Source: Haematococcus lacustris
Lineage: Eukaryota > Chlorophyta > Chlorophyceae > Chlamydomonadales > Haematococcaceae
Length of the DNA: 64,000 nucleotides
NCBI GenBank assembly: GCA_030144725.1
Contig: JASKMD010000008.1
Coordinates: 5,583,056 to 5,647,055, forward strand
Direction: 5' to 3'
Position numbers and translations under genes: made by a program. Under the pieces are notes generated by a model. The model saw nothing but the letters and a program-made list of their open reading frames with translations, had not been told where the DNA came from and ran no database searches. Position 1 is the stretch's first letter; each line of letters opens with the position of its first letter. Below are positions 63,067 to 64,000 of this stretch, one piece after another.

Positions 63067-64000
63067 ATCCAGGGACACAACAGGTGACACTACATGAAGA
63101 CGTACACAAGGCTTGTCAAGCACTCGCTATGACAAGCATACATCACTAGTACCGTTCTAGTAATCATGCGTCCACACTACGCCCATCTCCACACTTACGC
63201 GCACTGCACCCCTACACACATGACTGTATGACCCACTGACATCTAACAACTTGAGACAACAAGCTATTAGGCCAGAGTGCCAGGCTCAGTCAGAATGAAA
63301 GCCCCAACTCCACACACAACACTTCCGTCCCAGTTCCTCTCCGTTTACTTCTGCTCCGCTGCCACCACACATGACTATGCTACAAGACCATCTGGCCCTG
63401 GGCAAACATGCCAAACCAGAGGCTGTTGCTCCTGAGCAATGGTCCCACACCCCATGCCCATCACAGTCCATGTGCAATTTGCAGCCATAATGCCATGCAG
63501 AAGTACACTGCCCCGCATCCATACAGCACCATACACATGGCTTGCCTACAGCTCCTGCCCTAATACATCAAAACTGTCCCGCAAGCTGAGCTGATGATGC
63601 AGTGCACGCAGTTTCATGTCGGAGAAACACACCACTAAGTATGTGCAAGCTGTGGGTGGGCTAGCATCCAAGGAATGCTAGCCGCATGGCATGCAGACAC
63701 CATAGCCTGAGCCACTGAATGTGCCTAGCTGCAGCCAGTCTGCATGCACATGGCCAAAACAGTTCCCAAGACCCCCTGCTAACCTATAGCATGCACATTA
63801 GATGCACATGAGGCACGGTCAACAAAGCAATTTGCACTGCAGCAAGCATCCCTTGTGTGCAGAAACACAGCAGGGCTTGCCACTAATGCACCTCTTGTTC
63901 TGTGGCCAACCAATGATAACAGCCTAGATACCTGTAATGCCAGCCATGTGCTTGCATTCAAGATGTTTGGGACAGTGATGCAGGTGCACATTGCCACAGG
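63067..64000. repeat. 0.93-kb direct duplication, copy 2 (pair with 47891-48829)
   Basis: Same orientation as copy 1, truncated by the window end. No supported gene. Confidence 0.95.

Overview
The window looks like nuclear DNA from a green alga (chlorophyte, probably Chlamydomonadales-like; no closer identification is attempted). Reasons: GC-rich sequence, short exons with GT-AG (and some GC-AG) introns, long CAG/CTG and GC-rich minisatellites inside introns and coding linkers, plastid and mitochondrial targeting leaders, and green-plant-type VPS2, NFU and nucleus-encoded complex I 30 kDa genes. Two 500-N scaffold gaps (25589-26088 and 43515-44014) break it into three contigs.

Host genes, left to right: an unidentified low-complexity multi-exon gene on the minus strand (about 1705-7100); a coiled-coil ORF (7769-8395, +); a VPS2/CHMP2-type ESCRT-III gene (11154-15621, +) with a transposable element in a 5' intron; a glycoside hydrolase family 3 (beta-xylosidase-like) gene (17.3-25.2 kb, -) whose missing N-terminal half appears to lie at 44.0-45.5 kb; a plastid GIY-YIG + double NifU-domain gene (29009-36231, +); the mitochondrial complex I 30 kDa subunit (37002-38698, +); a small plastid-type protein with three CPDCPRRK repeats (39259-40212, +); a ribokinase (42389-43514, +, cut by the gap); and a small PNRC-like ORF (49030-49476, -).

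The rest is dominated by mobile DNA. The most notable component is a family of Fanzor-like elements (eukaryotic relatives of TnpB, the RNA-guided OMEGA nucleases). At least nine full, truncated or solo copies lie near 11.7-13.3, 16.3, 26.6-27.7, 36.6, 40.7-41.5, 41.8-42.1, 50.6-51.0, 53.2-53.7 and 60.8-63.0 kb, and a second, more divergent family lies at 46.3-47.3 kb and 16.2/16.6-16.9 kb. The family-1 copies share a conserved 3' terminal block of about 200 bp with a hairpin that shows compensatory base changes. That block is a good candidate for the guide-RNA (omegaRNA/fRNA) scaffold. Several copies have 13-18 bp flanking duplications that all carry CAGCC (GGCTG read in element orientation; one TAGCC variant) at the edge next to the right end, and two copies are ORF-less derivatives keeping only the scaffold end and the other terminus.

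The last 12 kb contains a degenerate KDZ-type (Kyakuja-Dileera-Zisupton) transposase between two 1,224-bp near-identical inverted arms (53811-55034 and 59233-60456). A hAT-like MITE, a foldback MITE, tRNA-like SINE fragments and several duplicated segments make up much of the remaining sequence. All gene models were spliced by eye from reading-frame continuity and splice-site consensus; no database search was run.
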